Positions 1 through 8,749 of a stretch of 64,000 nt of DNA are shown here, piece by piece (positions within the stretch are counted from its first letter, which is position 1; each line of letters starts with the position of its first letter). Both the position numbers and the translations under genes were made by a program. The DNA comes from Kordiimonas marina (GTDB lineage: Bacteria > Pseudomonadota > Alphaproteobacteria > Sphingomonadales > Kordiimonadaceae): assembly GCF_023006325.1 (NCBI RefSeq), contig NZ_JAINDF010000005.1, positions 186,001-250,000 of the forward strand, in the 5' to 3' direction. Under the pieces are notes generated by a model. That model did no database searches, had not been told where the DNA came from, and was given only the letters and a program-made list of their open reading frames with translations.

Positions 1-173
1 ATAGGAGTTACGTTGTTTTAGGTGTAACTTTATCGGTGCAATTTGCACTACACTCATTAATTGATTTTTCTTTGCAGATGCCTGCCGTTTCTTACAGTTA
101 TGTCGCGATTTTAGCGGCTAGCATAGCTGTGGTGAGAAAAAAGACTGTACTACATAGCGGCCCTAATAAGTAA
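1..173 (+). CDS. O-antigen ligase/polymerase family protein, C-terminal fragment
   Basis: The reading frame is open from the left edge (codons start at base 3) and ends at TAA 171-173, giving the last 56 residues of a protein that begins outside the window. The visible part contains a hydrophobic helix and the motif ALHSLIDFSLQMPA, which resembles the C-terminal end of Wzy/WaaL-type O-antigen ligase proteins; a second hydrophobic stretch and a basic tail (VVRKK) follow. It converges on the polysaccharide export operon, which fits a role in surface-polysaccharide assembly in the inner membrane. The family call rests on this short motif only. Confidence 0.6.
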   Translation, partial: RSYVVLGVTLSVQFALHSLIDFSLQMPAVSYSYVAILAASIAVVRKKTVLHSGPNK

Positions 174-400
174 TAAATAGCCTTGATCTCAGGATAACCC
201 TCGGGGGTATTCGAAATGATTATAGAAAGATCCAGTGATGTTGCACCTGCTAACCTAACCATAGATAAAACCAGAAGGTTATTTGTATTTCTTGGCGGCG
301 AGCATCCTAGATTTTAAGATAAGTAAAGTTTCATTCTTGAAGATATTATATGATCACAGGGAGCAGAAAAGAACCCCTATTTGCATAATGCTAATAGAAG

Positions 401-2665
401 TCAATTACTGTAATAACTGCTCTTTGTTCCGTAATAATAGCCTTGATCACCATAGCCGTACCCTTGGTGGCGTTTGATATCGACTTGCGTTAGGATTACA
501 CCAGCAATATGACGTTCAGTTTGTTGGAGCGTTTTTAGGGCGCTCTTTACAAGGCTTTTTGGGGTTTTATGCCATTGCACAACAAATATAAGCGCATCAA
601 GTTTTCTAGAGATTACTAATACGTCTGATACCGCTAATGCAGGAGGCGTATCAATAATAATGAAGTCGTATTCCACCCGGGCTTCGCGGAGGAATAGGTC
701 AAAGGCGGAGCTCTCAAAGAGGTGCTGAGGGTCTGTGTCTTTGTCTGTCCAGAGAATATGAATGTTGGAAATTGGATCTTCGTAGAGTTTACTGCTGTTT
801 TCCGAGATTTTTCCATCCAAAACATCATTGAGGCGAATAAAACTTTCATTAAGACCGAGCCGGTTTTTCATGACGGGTCGACGCATATCCGCCTCAACTA
901 CCAATACTTTACGGCCAGATCGCCCCAACGTATGAGCCAGGCAGAGTGCTGCGGTCGACTTTCCTTCCCCTGGCACGGAAGAAGTAAGGCCGATTACTTG
1001 CGGGGCATTGCCAGAGGGGGCGGAAAACATAAGTGATGCATGAATATTGCGGTGCGCTTCCGCGAAAGAAGATGTTGGTTTTGAGAGCAAGTAGGCTTCT
1101 GGGCCAGCCTCTTTGAGTTTTGATTTTCCAATCAATGGTATCATGCCAAGGCCCCGTAGGCCAAAGTCGCGGTGGAGTTGATCGAAATTCCGATAGCCGT
1201 TATCTAGGGCCTCAAGGAGGAATGTGAAGCCAATCCCAAGACCGACCCCTGTAAATGCAAACAAAATTACAATTAAACGGGTTTTTGGGAAAGAAGGGTG
1301 GGTGGGAACGTCCGCGCGGGAAACTATACGGGCATCAGCTTGTTGCAAGCCGTCTTGGCTGGAAGTTTCTTTGAAGCGCGTTAAGAAAGTTTTCAGAAGG
1401 AGTTGGTTGGCGGCTACTTCGCGTTCGAGTTCACGCATTTTTACTTGTGCGCGGCCTACTTGGAAGCTCTCTTTTTTAAGGCTATCAAGATTCTCTTCCA
1501 GCGTCTTAACGCGTATGGCAGCCACTTCGGCTTCTGACCGGATGCTGGCTACGATCTTGTCGATCTCTAGCTTGATCTTGGCCTTAATGTTGTTGAGTTC
1601 AGCTTCGACGTTGAGCATCTTTGGGTGCTTGGGGCCATAGCGGGTGGCGAGTTCGGCCCGTTTCCGCTGAACTTCGGATTCCTGTTCTTTCAGTTTCTGT
1701 ATGAGCGGTGACTGGATTACCTCCAATACACCGGTTTCATCATCATCCCCTTTGGAGATGTTCTTTTCAATCTGCTGTTCACGGGCTTTGGCACGCGCGT
1801 AGTCGGTGCGAGCGGTGATGAGTTGGCTGTTGAGCTGTGCAATTTGTTGCTCATTGACGGAGCCTTGCGAATGTGTTTGGACCAGTTGGTGCTCTTCCCG
1901 GAACCTTTCAGCAGCTTCCTCCGACGTTCTCACTTTTTCGCGAAGTTCGAAGACCCGGCTGTTCAGCCACTCATTGGCCCGTTCCGTTGCTTCAAATTTA
2001 ACTTCCAGCTGGTCTACCAAGTACAAATCCGCAATCGTATTGGCAATAAGGGCGGCTTTCTTGGCATCAGTGGATTCGAATGAAACATGAATCGTATAGG
2101 AGCGTGGAGGGTTGTTGACGCTCAGGTGTTTCGTCACGGCATCAATAACGGAAGCGCGTGTAGCGGCGGCGATTTCCTCTGCGGACGTGGGCTTGTCAGG
2201 GGATCCTAAGATGGCGTTGCGCCATTCAGGCGATAGATAGCTGAACGGGTTGAGGTAGCTGAGCAGGCTTTTTTTCTTATTGAGGCCAGCATTGAATTCT
2301 GGGTCTTTGACCAAGGCAAGCTTGTCGACAACTTTGCCGATGAGCCTGCGGGATTGAAGAACGTCAATCTCTGTTTTGATCGCAGCTTGGTCGGTGCCGA
2401 GACCAGACATCACAGCCTCAAGGTCAACCACGCTATTTTTTCGGGTCTCGATTGCCAAAAGAGCCTCTGCTGTATAGCGAGGTGTTAACTGCACAACAAT
2501 AATGGCGCTGAGAACTGTCAGGAAAATAGCAGTGCTGGCAATGACCCAGCGACGACGCCAAAGCGTCAACAACAGGGCGCGGATATCAAGGGTGTCGTCT
2601 TCACCAACATTGAAGTTAGGGGACATGCTTTTTTTGACATCCCGTTGCGGATAATTGTCATACAT
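401..2665 (-). CDS. Polysaccharide co-polymerase fused to BY-kinase (Wzc/GumC-like)
   Basis: Inner-membrane protein that sets chain length and drives export of an extracellular polysaccharide. It has an N-terminal Wzz domain with a membrane helix near residues 40-61, a long periplasmic coiled-coil region, a second helix near 470, and a cytoplasmic tyrosine-kinase domain. The kinase motifs are Walker A SSVPGEGKST (562-571), Walker A' VLVVEADMRRP (about 587) and Walker B FIIIDTPP (about 668). The C-terminus is a tyrosine cluster with seven Tyr between residues 736 and 752, the usual autophosphorylation tail. At 754 residues it has full fused length. It is the last gene of a leftward operon with the export protein and beta-barrel protein upstream. 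Confidence 0.93.
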   Translation of the reverse strand: MYDNYPQRDVKKSMSPNFNVGEDDTLDIRALLLTLWRRRWVIASTAIFLTVLSAIIVVQLTPRYTAEALLAIETRKNSVVDLEAVMSGLGTDQAAIKTEIDVLQSRRLIGKVVDKLALVKDPEFNAGLNKKKSLLSYLNPFSYLSPEWRNAILGSPDKPTSAEEIAAATRASVIDAVTKHLSVNNPPRSYTIHVSFESTDAKKAALIANTIADLYLVDQLEVKFEATERANEWLNSRVFELREKVRTSEEAAERFREEHQLVQTHSQGSVNEQQIAQLNSQLITARTDYARAKAREQQIEKNISKGDDDETGVLEVIQSPLIQKLKEQESEVQRKRAELATRYGPKHPKMLNVEAELNNIKAKIKLEIDKIVASIRSEAEVAAIRVKTLEENLDSLKKESFQVGRAQVKMRELEREVAANQLLLKTFLTRFKETSSQDGLQQADARIVSRADVPTHPSFPKTRLIVILFAFTGVGLGIGFTFLLEALDNGYRNFDQLHRDFGLRGLGMIPLIGKSKLKEAGPEAYLLSKPTSSFAEAHRNIHASLMFSAPSGNAPQVIGLTSSVPGEGKSTAALCLAHTLGRSGRKVLVVEADMRRPVMKNRLGLNESFIRLNDVLDGKISENSSKLYEDPISNIHILWTDKDTDPQHLFESSAFDLFLREARVEYDFIIIDTPPALAVSDVLVISRKLDALIFVVQWHKTPKSLVKSALKTLQQTERHIAGVILTQVDIKRHQGYGYGDQGYYYGTKSSYYSN

Positions 2666-2689
2666 CGCTTTATACCTGAAATAATGTCG

Positions 2690-3274
2690 TCAGAAGAACC
2701 GTTCGGGAACCCGGATAATATCGCCTGGTAAAACAATCGTCGTATTATCCACGGTTATTTTCTGGTCTTTGCCATCAACGCGGCGGGTAATTGTGATTTT
2801 ATTTTCATTGGCACGATAGGTATAGCCGGACGCCAGGGCGATGGCGTTTAGCACTGTCATGCCATTGACGTAAGGATAGCTGCCCGGTTTCTTGACTTCA
2901 CCCAGAATATAGAAGGGGCGATAGTTCAAAACCTCAATGCTGACACGTGGATTGATGAGGTAGCCATCGGCCAACTTCTGGGTGATCAAGGCTTCGGCCG
3001 AATCCAGGTCTTTGTTGCCGATGTTGACGGGCCCGATAAGGGGCATGGCAACAATCCCGGTTCCGTCGAGCTCAAATTCGCCAGAGAGATCATCCTCACC
3101 ATAGACGGTAACGCGGATCTTATCGCCGGGGCCCAATTCATAGCGAGCACTAACAGCAGCGCTGGCTTCAGCAGGCACAGGCGGGGAGGATGCCTGTTGC
3201 TGGGCCTGAACAGTAGAGGCGAGCCCGATAAGGCTCGCCATCATAAGGGTTATTAAAAACCTGATTTTCAACAT
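2690..3274 (-). CDS. Polysaccharide export protein (Wza/GumB-like, short form)
   Basis: About 194 residues with a clear signal peptide (MLKIRFLITLMMASLIGLAS, cleavage near VQA-Q). A Poly_export domain follows (YELGPGDKIRVTVYGEDDLSGEF) and then one SLBB-like beta-grasp segment (FYILGEVKKPGSYPY). The short form with one SLBB resembles GumB of Xanthomonas more than the longer Wza of E. coli. It probably forms the periplasmic/outer-membrane part of the export channel. It lies 24 bases upstream of the wzc-like gene. I chose the ATG at 3274; an in-frame TTG at 3286 is possible. No lipobox cysteine is visible. Confidence 0.88.
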   Translation of the reverse strand: MLKIRFLITLMMASLIGLASTVQAQQQASSPPVPAEASAAVSARYELGPGDKIRVTVYGEDDLSGEFELDGTGIVAMPLIGPVNIGNKDLDSAEALITQKLADGYLINPRVSIEVLNYRPFYILGEVKKPGSYPYVNGMTVLNAIALASGYTYRANENKITITRRVDGKDQKITVDNTTIVLPGDIIRVPERFF

Positions 3275-3327
3275 AACCTCAACCAACCGGAACGTTCAGA
3301 ACATACGGATTTGATTGAGGAGTATAA

Positions 3328-4620
3328 TTACCATTGGCCGGTAATACCAACCATAATCGAATGCCGCTGATAATCTTGGTTCTTGGTCGTGGTGTTGCGG
3401 TAGTCGTAATTGTAACCGGCGTTGATCCGGAGGTTACGATTCACGAGGTAACGGAGGCCAAATTTCGCATTGAACAAGTCGTCAGAGCGCACGGTCCGAG
3501 CAAAGTCTTGGCGTGTGTAGCTGCCTTCTGCACTCAACAGAAGGTTACGTTGTAGTTCATGCTCAATTCGAAGGGACACTAGCGTGGATTTGATGCCGGA
3601 GGCATATGTCGGTACGCCGTTTGCATCTAAGCCACCGACAGTAGTCTCGTTAATATCCCGCTTGACTGTACCGCGGACCGAGGTGAGCCCGGTTACGTTC
3701 CAGAGGAGCGACGCACCAAAGTCAATGCCGTCGATGGAGCCCATGGTTTCAGAGTCGAATTTGCGCTTCATGTAACCGGCATAGAACTCGCCCTTGGCTT
3801 TACCGGTCAGATCGAAAGAGGCACCGGCTTCAGCTTGGTAGCCGTTTGAGTTCCGCTGCGGACCCCCGGCTGCTTTTGAGTTATCATACTTCACCCGGTC
3901 ACCGATGACCCGGACGAAGGCTTCATAGCCATCCGACAGTTCGTACCCAAAGCGAACGGTGCCTTTGTAACGGTCGCGGTCACGGGCGTCGTTGTTGATG
4001 TAACCGCCGCCGAGTTTGAGGGCATTATCGTAGTTATTCCGCGTAAATTCGCCGTCAACACCAAGCGAAAGGATCGAAACGTCGCGCTTGAAGCCGGCGG
4101 AAGCCGTCAAAACCGAATATTTCGTCGGCGAAATGGCGAGGCCGTTAGCGTCAGGCGAACCGCGGTCTTCGTGCTTGCGGTCAAACGAGAAGCCGCCATG
4201 GATGTCAACGCCGTGCGAGATATCCCGGCGGCCATTCATGTCGAAACCATAATCTTCATAGTCTTCGCTGCTATGATCGAAGTAGCGCCCAATGTCTGCC
4301 TTGGCAGACAGGCTCAGGAAGTTCTGGTTCCAGTCTGACATCAGGCTGAAGGACGGCTTCACCTTGGCGATGAAGTCATGGGTGACATTGCTTTCCTGGG
4401 CGTAAATGTTGGAATTATAAGCGCCAACACCTTCTACCGACGGATAGAAGAGGAAGCTGCCGGTACGGATGCCAGGAGCATCGTAATCCGGACGGTTGCG
4501 CTCATAAACGGCTTTAACGGCATCGCCTTCAGCGGAAGCATCCTGAGCGAAAGCTCCTGAGGTCAGAGACGTTCCGCCAAGAAGAACGGCAGCCAGAATC
4601 TTGGTCATATGCGTGTTCAT
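3328..4620 (-). CDS. Outer-membrane beta-barrel protein of the polysaccharide export operon
   Basis: 430 residues with a signal peptide (cleavage near SGAFA-QDA) and a body of alternating short amphipathic strands and aromatic girdle residues, ending in GITGQW with a terminal aromatic residue typical of outer-membrane barrels. The repeated pattern of strands separated by charged loops matches the BBP2-type barrel proteins often found beside Wza/GumB and Wzc genes in alphaproteobacteria. It is first in the three-gene export operon and may help pass the polymer through the outer membrane. The function is inferred from context; no enzyme motif is present. Confidence 0.75.
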   Translation of the reverse strand: MNTHMTKILAAVLLGGTSLTSGAFAQDASAEGDAVKAVYERNRPDYDAPGIRTGSFLFYPSVEGVGAYNSNIYAQESNVTHDFIAKVKPSFSLMSDWNQNFLSLSAKADIGRYFDHSSEDYEDYGFDMNGRRDISHGVDIHGGFSFDRKHEDRGSPDANGLAISPTKYSVLTASAGFKRDVSILSLGVDGEFTRNNYDNALKLGGGYINNDARDRDRYKGTVRFGYELSDGYEAFVRVIGDRVKYDNSKAAGGPQRNSNGYQAEAGASFDLTGKAKGEFYAGYMKRKFDSETMGSIDGIDFGASLLWNVTGLTSVRGTVKRDINETTVGGLDANGVPTYASGIKSTLVSLRIEHELQRNLLLSAEGSYTRQDFARTVRSDDLFNAKFGLRYLVNRNLRINAGYNYDYRNTTTKNQDYQRHSIMVGITGQW

Positions 4621-4815
4621 TTCTATCTTACCCCGGTTAACGAGCCCGCTCGGCTCATAGCTTTAGACAAAGCGACAAAACAATAACGTGGGCGTGCAAA
4701 ATGCACTGTTGATACTATACACAACCCGATTGTGTTTCTGATACGTTGGAAAGCAAAAAAAATCCATATTTTTTATTATCTTGCAAGCTGTTGCTTTCAA
4801 ACAACAGTAAGCCGG

Positions 4816-5583
4816 TCAACTGGTAAGAGTTGTGTGGCTTTCGTCCCATAAGGCAACGGCGCTGAGGGTGCCTGTCGCGAAAGCGCCCGTGTCCACGGCA
4901 ATGCGATTCGGCAGGTGCGTAACTTCTGCTACACCTGTATGGCCGTGAACGACCTTAAAGCCAAAATCTGCGGGGGATTCCGTGAACGCTTGCCGGATGC
5001 CCAGCAGGTCTGTCCGGCGCTGTTGCTCAAGCGGAATGCCGGGTCGAACACCGGCATGCACGAACAGGTACCCGCCAGCCCGCCACCAGGTCTTGAGCGA
5101 GGTGAGAAAGGTGCGGTGGCCCTCAGGCAGCGCGGCCCCTAGGGCGTTGGAAGTTTCGACCAATGTGTCCACCAGCGTATTGGCGGGGGGCTGAATGCCG
5201 TAGCTTACCAGCGTCTGCAGGCCGCCGACGCGCAGCCACAATTGGTTCTCGAGTGGGTCGTCGAGGAAGCCCAGCATCAGGTCTTCATGGTTGCCGGCCA
5301 GGAATATGTGGCTGAGCTCCGGGGTGTCTTCCAGACCATTGAGGTAATCGATCACTTCACGGGACTGGAACCCTCGGTCGACATAATCACCAAGAAAAAC
5401 GATATAGGTTTTCTTTGCCTCCGTCCGCCAGGATCGGTCCGCCTCGATCTTTTCAAGGAGGCTTTCAAGAAGGTCCAGGCGGCCGTGAATGTCGCCAATG
5501 GCATAAATCAGGCTGCCTTCGGGCACACGGTAATGCCTTTGGGGCCTGGGGGTGCCAGCGAAAATGGACTTCCAGATGGACAA
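4816..5583 (-). CDS. PPP-family serine/threonine phosphatase (metallophosphoesterase)
   Basis: The three metal-binding motifs of calcineurin-like phosphatases appear in order: GDIHGR, GDYVDRG and GNHED, followed by VHAG and HGHT. These bind a two-metal centre that hydrolyses phosphate esters. Similar bacterial enzymes of about 230-260 residues act on phosphoproteins or nucleotides. A longer frame reaches 5703, but its first codons lie inside the terminator of the upstream gene. I chose TTG at 5583, preceded by AAGAGG at good spacing, which gives 255 residues. Its place between the polysaccharide export genes and a secreted protein says little about its substrate. Confidence 0.82.
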   Translation of the reverse strand: MSIWKSIFAGTPRPQRHYRVPEGSLIYAIGDIHGRLDLLESLLEKIEADRSWRTEAKKTYIVFLGDYVDRGFQSREVIDYLNGLEDTPELSHIFLAGNHEDLMLGFLDDPLENQLWLRVGGLQTLVSYGIQPPANTLVDTLVETSNALGAALPEGHRTFLTSLKTWWRAGGYLFVHAGVRPGIPLEQQRRTDLLGIRQAFTESPADFGFKVVHGHTGVAEVTHLPNRIAVDTGAFATGTLSAVALWDESHTTLTS

Positions 5584-5651
5584 GCGAAACCTCTTAACTG
5601 CCGCGAAAACATGGGCCCCGTAAGACGCGGGCACAAGACGAGGACTATAGC

Positions 5652-5682
5652 AAAAAAGGCGAAGGTGGAAACCCTCGCCTTT
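5652..5682 (-). terminator. Rho-independent terminator of the secreted-protein gene
   Basis: On the minus strand an 11-base stem (AAAGGCGAGGG / CCTTCGCCTTT, one mismatch, loop TTTCCA) runs into a stretch of six T. It lies about 40 bases past the stop at 5722 and before the phosphatase start, so it separates these two leftward genes. Confidence 0.75.
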
Positions 5683-5721
5683 ATGAATGATTGCAAGGCC
5701 CATAAGGGCCGGGTGAGACCC

Positions 5722-6393
5722 TTAGGTCGGGCTGCCCGACTGTGCCGGGTTCGGCTCAACGGGGACAGGAATCTCAGGCGTGTCCGGCGTGGTCGGGCGC
5801 GGCGGGACCACCACAGGCGTTTGCCGGGTGTTAGTCCTCTGGATCGAGGGGGTGCCGGTTTGCGCCGTCTGGGTCGAGCCGGTCTGCTGGTTGGTGCTGC
5901 CGCCGCTGCTATAACCAGTCTGGACATCGTTGTTGCCGCTGTTGGCAACGGCGGCCTGGACCGAGGCCGCAGCAGCGACGTTGCCGCTGTTGCTCATCGT
6001 AGTTGCTGCACTGCTGGCTGATGCGCCGACAGCTGATGCAGCGCTCGAATCCGCGGCGGCAACGCTCGGGTCTTCTACAATCGTGATGGCAGCATTGACG
6101 AGTGCAACAGCCGAAGTCGAGTCACTGCCGGCGAGTTGTGCGCCCATGGCGGCAACTGCCTTGGCGACCTTGGCGACCATGGCGCCCTTGCCTTGTGCAA
6201 CCTTGAGGCGGATCAGAGCCTTGAGGCCATTAGTATCCCCGGCTTGCGCCAACGCAACGATCTGCGCCTGCAGGGTCTGCTCTTCCATTGTCATGGCGCC
6301 GGGCGCCGCCTGCGCGTGGGCGGCCGGTGAGAAAATCGGCGCTGCGACAGGCAGGACGAGGCCGAATGCTGCGACTAAAATTGCCAAACGCAT
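5722..6393 (-). CDS. Secreted Ala/Ser/Thr-rich low-complexity protein
   Basis: About 223 residues. A signal peptide (MRLAILVAAFGLVLPVAAP, cleavage near AHA-QAA) is followed by an alanine-rich helical part (ALAQAGDTNGLKALIRLKVAQG), a Ser/Ala/Asn-rich middle, a Gly/Ser/Gln/Thr linker, and a Pro-rich tail (VVVPPRPTTPDTPEIPVPV). I recognise no domain. The start is set by GGAG seven bases before the ATG at 6393; an ATG two codons upstream (6399) is too close to it. The composition suggests a periplasmic or surface-exposed protein with a disordered C-terminus. It has its own terminator downstream. Confidence 0.7.
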   Translation of the reverse strand: MRLAILVAAFGLVLPVAAPIFSPAAHAQAAPGAMTMEEQTLQAQIVALAQAGDTNGLKALIRLKVAQGKGAMVAKVAKAVAAMGAQLAGSDSTSAVALVNAAITIVEDPSVAAADSSAASAVGASASSAATTMSNSGNVAAAASVQAAVANSGNNDVQTGYSSGGSTNQQTGSTQTAQTGTPSIQRTNTRQTPVVVPPRPTTPDTPEIPVPVEPNPAQSGSPT

Positions 6394-6626
6394 GGTCATG
6401 CTCCATTCATAAATATAACCGCTGCCCCCAAGGTGCAGCCAAAATACGTAGAACAAGGCTCCCACAAATCGGGGCATGAGTCAAAAAATAATCATGCAAT
6501 CAAGCCAATAGGTTGTTTTATTCGTCCAATTGCCAGCCTAGTGCGGCCCTTATGCAACAGGCAAATCTCACGCTGCTCTATTTTGGGACAGGAGTCATCC
6601 GGATTGCGGACATATCCAACGGGCGA

Positions 6627-6655
6627 TTGCGCCTTATTTAATTTAGTGCTAAAAC
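6627..6655 (+). promoter_or_regulatory. Possible promoter and operator of the 2-aminobenzoate operon
   Basis: A TTGCGC box (6627-6632), a 17-base spacer and TAAAAC (6650-6655) give a plausible sigma-70 promoter about 30 bases before the first gene. An inverted repeat TTTAG-TG-CTAAA (6642-6653) overlaps the -10 box and could be the site of the MarR protein encoded in the operon. Both are read by eye and are weak matches. Confidence 0.3.
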
Positions 6656-6685
6656 AAATATGCAATTCTACGGGGAGAGTGCTTG

Positions 6686-7438
6686 ATGATGAAGCGGGCC
6701 TTGGTGACGGGCGGTGGTTCCGGGATCGGATTTTCGGTCGCTCGGCGCCTGTGTGCGGATGGCTTTCTCGTCACCCTCGCTGGGCGCTCTGGAGGCAGGT
6801 TGAAAGAAGCCTGTGCGCGGTTGCCGGGCAGCGGTTATGTCCTACTGGATGTTACAGATGAAGCCGGTGTTGACGCCACATGGCAGCGGCTGGTGGCCGA
6901 GAACGGCACGCCCGATATCCTCATCAATAACGCCGGCGCCGCGGAAACCGCACCGTTTGAACGCACCAGCACGGACCTCTGGCACCGGATGCTGGATGTC
7001 AACCTGACCGGTGCTTTCCTGATGACCCGCGCCGCCCTCCCGCAGATGAAGAAAACCGGTTTCGGCCGCATCATCACGGTGGCGAGCACGGCGGGGCTGA
7101 CAGGCTATGCCTACACGGCGGCTTACACGGCGGCAAAGCATGGTGTGGTCGGCATGACCCGGGCGCTGGCGCTGGAGCTGGCGGGTACAGGTGTCACAGC
7201 GAATGCCGTCTGCCCCGGCTTCACCGACACGGATATCGTTCGTGATTCGGTCGCCAATATCATTGAGAAAACGGGTCGGAGCAAAGAAGACGCGCTTTCG
7301 GCCATGACCAAGAACAATCCCGAAGGCCGGTTGGTCACCCCGGATGAAGTGGCGGACGCCGTCGCGTGGCTCGCAGGTGTTGGCGCAAGTGCTATCAACG
7401 GGCAGGCGATTGCCGTCGCCTGCGGGGAGGTGATGTAA
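6686..7438 (+). CDS. SDR-family 3-hydroxyacyl-CoA dehydrogenase-like protein
   Basis: About 250 residues, the usual classical SDR length. It has the nucleotide-binding motif TGGGSGIG at the N-terminus, the NNAG motif, a catalytic Ser in the VASTAG strand, and YTAAK (YxxxK). The tail closes with a GQAIAVACGEVM-like end. In the 2-aminobenzoyl-CoA clusters of Azoarcus such an enzyme is thought to serve as a 3-hydroxyacyl-CoA dehydrogenase in the beta-oxidation-like steps after ring reduction. It is the first gene of the operon. GGGGAG lies eight bases before the ATG at 6686; ATG 6689 and TTG 6683 are alternatives. Its TAA overlaps the next start (TAATG). Confidence 0.85.
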   Translation: MMKRALVTGGGSGIGFSVARRLCADGFLVTLAGRSGGRLKEACARLPGSGYVLLDVTDEAGVDATWQRLVAENGTPDILINNAGAAETAPFERTSTDLWHRMLDVNLTGAFLMTRAALPQMKKTGFGRIITVASTAGLTGYAYTAAYTAAKHGVVGMTRALALELAGTGVTANAVCPGFTDTDIVRDSVANIIEKTGRSKEDALSAMTKNNPEGRLVTPDEVADAVAWLAGVGASAINGQAIAVACGEVM

Positions 7439-7896
7439 TGGCCCACGGTTCCGATATCACCCCGCACCAGCAGTCGGCGCTCAGGGCCTGGCTCCGGCTC
7501 CTCAATGGCTCAAACCAGATACGAAAGACCCTGCAGGCCCGGCTTCAGGCTGCGCACGGCATGTCACTGTCGCGCTTCGATGTGCTCGCGAACCTGTACC
7601 GCGCGCCCGAAGGCGGTGTGCGCCTAAGCGATCTTTCCAAGCAGTTGATGGTCTCGAACGGCAATGTCACCCAGGTGATGGCGCCCTTGATGAAGGAGGG
7701 CCTGGTCGAGCGGCAGGCGAGCCCGGAAGACGGCCGGGTGGCGACCGCGAAATTGACGGCGGTGGGGCGGACCCTCTTCGAAGCCATGGCGGCGGATCAC
7801 GCCCTTTGGGTGGAAGAACTTTTCGACACATTGGACACGGACGAGCAGCAGATGCTGGTCCGGCTTCTTGAAAAACTGGAAGGCGCCGCGGGATGA
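7438..7896 (+). CDS. MarR-family transcriptional regulator of the 2-aminobenzoate operon
   Basis: About 152 residues with a MarR winged-helix domain: the recognition part is LSDLSKQLMVSNGNVTQVMAPLMKEGLVERQ, followed by the wing (SPEDGRVATAKLTAVGR) and a C-terminal dimerisation helix. The start ATG overlaps the SDR stop and has GGGGAGG in front; a longer frame from 7366 runs inside the SDR gene. MarR proteins in aromatic-acid clusters often repress until an aryl-CoA or the acid binds, so it probably controls this operon from within. The ligand is not known from the sequence. Confidence 0.88.
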   Translation: MAHGSDITPHQQSALRAWLRLLNGSNQIRKTLQARLQAAHGMSLSRFDVLANLYRAPEGGVRLSDLSKQLMVSNGNVTQVMAPLMKEGLVERQASPEDGRVATAKLTAVGRTLFEAMAADHALWVEELFDTLDTDEQQMLVRLLEKLEGAAG

Positions 7897-7936
7897 CGCG
7901 GCCGCTTCCTCACGGCAGTAAGCGAGCAAGGACCCC

Positions 7937-8749
7937 ATGATGGACCCCAAGACTTTCAAACCAGAACATTTCCTGTGGTCGTATGCGGACGGCATCGCGA
8001 CCGTCACCCTCAACCGGCCGGAGCGCAAGAACCCACTGACGTTCGAAAGCTATGCCGAGCTCCGCGATATGTACCGCGCGCTTGTCTATGTGCCGGAGGT
8101 CAAGGCCATCGTACTTACAGGCGCGGGCGGCAACTTCTCCTCGGGTGGTGATGTCCATGAAATCATCGGCCCGCTGGTTGATATGGACATGCCGGAGCTT
8201 CTGAAGTTCACCCGCATGACCGGGGACCTGGTCAAAGCCATGCGCGCTGCCCCGCAGCCGATCATCGCGGCGGTGGACGGCATCAGCGTCGGCGCGGGCG
8301 CGATCATGTCGATGGCGTCGGATCTCCGGTTCGCGACGCCGGAGACCAAGACGGCGTTTCTGTTCAACCGGGTCGGGCTTGCGGGCTGCGACATGGGCGC
8401 CTGCGCGATCCTGCCGCGCATCGTCGGCCAGGGCCGGGCGTCGGAGCTTCTGTTCACCGGCCGCACCATGAGCGCTGAGGAAGGCGAACGCTGGGGCTAT
8501 TTCAACCGTATTGTCGCGCGGGATGCGCTGATGGCAGAAGCCGTCAAGATGGCGGAACGCCTTGCGGCGGGACCAACATTTGCGAACGCCATGACCAAGA
8601 ACCAGCTGAATATGGAATGGGACATGAGCATCGATACGGCGATCGAGGCGGAAGCGCAGGCGCAGGCCATCTGCATGCAGACGAAGGATTTCGCCCGCGC
8701 CTACCATGCCTTTGTCGCCAAGGAAAAACCGGTATTCGAGGGCGACTGA
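7937..8749 (+). CDS. Enoyl-CoA hydratase/isomerase-family protein with altered active site
   Basis: 270 residues with the crotonase fold: the oxyanion-hole segments [15 protein letters not shown] and [18 protein letters not shown] are clear. The two glutamates that catalyse hydration in classic enoyl-CoA hydratases are not where expected: the segment [11 protein letters not shown] has no Glu, and the PE(I/V)xxGxxP region reads [14 protein letters not shown]. It may therefore perform another crotonase reaction, such as ring hydrolysis or isomerisation, on the reduced 2-aminobenzoyl-CoA product. It is co-transcribed with an acyl-CoA dehydrogenase whose ATG overlaps its TGA (ATGA-type junction). 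Confidence 0.85.
   Translation: MMDPKTFKPEHFLWSYADGIATVTLNRPERKNPLTFESYAELRDMYRALVYVPEVKAIVLTGAGGNFSSGGDVHEIIGPLVDMDMPELLKFTRMTGDLVKAMRAAPQPIIAAVDGISVGAGAIMSMASDLRFATPETKTAFLFNRVGLAGCDMGACAILPRIVGQGRASELLFTGRTMSAEEGERWGYFNRIVARDALMAEAVKMAERLAAGPTFANAMTKNQLNMEWDMSIDTAIEAEAQAQAICMQTKDFARAYHAFVAKEKPVFEGD

Noticed and set aside
36-4706. Two palindromes GTGCA-N3-TGCAC at 36-48 and 4694-4706 as a shared operator.
   Set aside because: The first copy lies inside the C-terminal codons of the partial O-antigen ligase; two copies of a short palindrome are not enough.
4816-5703. Phosphatase start at 5703.
   Set aside because: The extra N-terminal codons fall in the terminator hairpin of the upstream gene; the TTG at 5583 has a proper ribosome site.
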